A DNA stretch of 34,671 nt from the NCBI GenBank assembly GCA_017983955.1, contig JAGOAJ010000030.1, positions 1-34,671 of the forward strand, read 5' to 3'. The DNA is from Burkholderiaceae bacterium (GTDB taxonomy: Bacteria; Pseudomonadota; Gammaproteobacteria; Burkholderiales; Burkholderiaceae_B). The position numbers and the translations under genes were made by a program. The notes under the pieces were generated by a model, which was not told the origin of the DNA, searched no databases, and saw only the letters and a program-made list of their open reading frames with translations. Shown here in pieces: positions 34,259 to 34,671 of this stretch (positions are counted from its first letter, which is position 1; every line of letters begins with the position of its first letter).

Positions 34259-34292
34259 AAAAGCCTGATAACTTATTAGCTATCAGGCTTTT
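34259..34292 (-). terminator. Terminator of the tRNA operon
   Basis: AAAAGCCTGATA (34259-34270) and TATCAGGCTTTT (34281-34292) form a perfect 12-base-pair stem with a ten-base loop. On the - strand it is placed just after tRNA-Asp and ends in a T-run. The symmetry would allow it to act in both directions. Confidence 0.85.
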
Positions 34293-34299
34293 TAATTTG

Positions 34300-34376
34300 T
34301 GGCGGAGCGGACGGGACTCGAACCCGCGACCCCCGGCGTGACAGGCCGGTATTCTAACCAACTGAACTACCGCTCC
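34300..34376 (-). tRNA. tRNA-Asp (anticodon GTC)
   Basis: The 77-base - strand sequence folds as tRNA-Asp: acceptor GGAGCGG pairing with CCGCTCC, D-arm AGTTCAGTTGG, anticodon loop CTGTCAC with GTC (plus positions 34340-34342), the T-arm GGTTCGAGTCC, discriminator G and an encoded CCA end. It is the last tRNA of the three-gene unit. Confidence 0.97.
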
Positions 34377-34405
34377 GCAGCGGTGTACTACTATGCCAAA
34401 AAAAC

Positions 34406-34481
34406 TGGCGTCCCCTAGGGGATTCGAACCCCTGTACCCACCGTGAAAGGGTGGTGTCCTAGGCCTCTAGACGAAGGGGAC
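34406..34481 (-). tRNA. tRNA-Glu (anticodon TTC)
   Basis: The 76-base - strand sequence starts GTCCCCTTCGTCTAGAGG, has anticodon TTC (plus positions 34445-34447) in a CTTTCAC loop, the T-arm GGTTCGAATCC, discriminator G and an encoded CCA. The acceptor stem GTCCCCT/AGGGGAC is fully paired. Confidence 0.97.
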
Positions 34482-34500
34482 CGGACAAAACTAGCCTTAG

Positions 34501-34506
34501 ATTATA
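34501..34506 (-). promoter_or_regulatory. Candidate -10 box of an internal tRNA-Glu promoter
   Basis: On the - strand a perfect TATAAT lies 19 bases before the 5' end of tRNA-Glu in the 69-base AT-rich spacer after tRNA-Ala. No convincing -35 hexamer is found 16-18 bases further upstream, so independent transcription of tRNA-Glu and tRNA-Asp is only possible, not shown. Confidence 0.3.
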
Positions 34507-34550
34507 ACATACAAATTTTATACGTTATGACCAAATACTTCGCTGATTAC

Positions 34551-34626
<76 letters not shown>

Positions 34627-34671
34627 GTAATCGGCTGTTTAGCGAAGAAGCAGAATTATGCACTGTATTTT

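Overview
The window reads as chromosomal DNA of a betaproteobacterium, most probably of the order Burkholderiales and close to the Alcaligenaceae. The basis is the gene order ribH-nusB-thiL-pgpA-pncC, a Bug-type tricarboxylate transporter, a Burkholderiales-style sox cluster, a CIRCE-controlled groESL and the look of the proteins. Genus cannot be fixed from the sequence alone. Genes are densely packed, no intergenic stretch exceeds 300 bases, and I see no insertion sequence, prophage or CRISPR array.

Layout. 1-3087: end of an upstream (probably riboflavin) gene, then ribH-nusB-thiL-pgpA-pncC as one tightly coupled operon on the + strand. 3117-4764: a base-excision DNA glycosylase (-), an Hsp15-like S4 RNA-binding protein (+) and a PhnB-like VOC protein (+). 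4779-10660: a catabolic island with a five-gene - strand operon (tctC-tctB-tctA-pxpA-dpaL) and a divergent LysR regulator. 10770-12950: groES-groEL with a sigma70-type promoter, a perfect CIRCE operator and a terminator. 13059-14364: dgkA and pyrF. 14502-22235: a thiosulfate-oxidation cluster soxCD-soxYZ-soxAX, a TlpA-like thioredoxin, soxB and an exported DsrE-like protein. 22245-24674: moaC-moaD-moaE-moeA on the - strand, convergent with sox. 24768-29284: a Prx5-type peroxiredoxin, an MFS transporter, an EamA permease downstream of bioB, and a hotdog thioesterase. 29313-34094: a six-gene - strand operon encoding an AhpD-like protein, an acyl-CoA-dehydrogenase-fold flavoprotein, a small rubredoxin and an ABC importer (ATPase, solute-binding protein, permease). 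34259-34626: tRNA-Ala, tRNA-Glu and tRNA-Asp on the - strand with a terminator.

How the genes fit together. The sox genes encode the periplasmic complete thiosulfate-oxidising complex: SoxAX and SoxB load and unload sulfur on the SoxYZ carrier, and SoxCD oxidises the sulfane sulfur. SoxC is a molybdenum enzyme, and the adjacent mo genes make its cofactor. The tct/pxpA/dpaL island looks like uptake and breakdown of one small amino-acid-like or lactam substrate. It holds a PxpA homologue without its usual PxpB/PxpC partners, next to a PLP-dependent diaminopropionate ammonia-lyase homologue whose expected catalytic Asp is Glu.

The best candidate for an undescribed system is the operon at 29313-34094. 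It links an NrtA/SsuA-type importer to an acyl-CoA-dehydrogenase-fold protein that lacks the usual catalytic glutamate motif, a dedicated rubredoxin and a CxxC AhpD-like protein. This suggests import followed by flavin-dependent oxidation of a small nitrogen- or sulfur-containing compound. The substrate is unknown and the pathway is inference.
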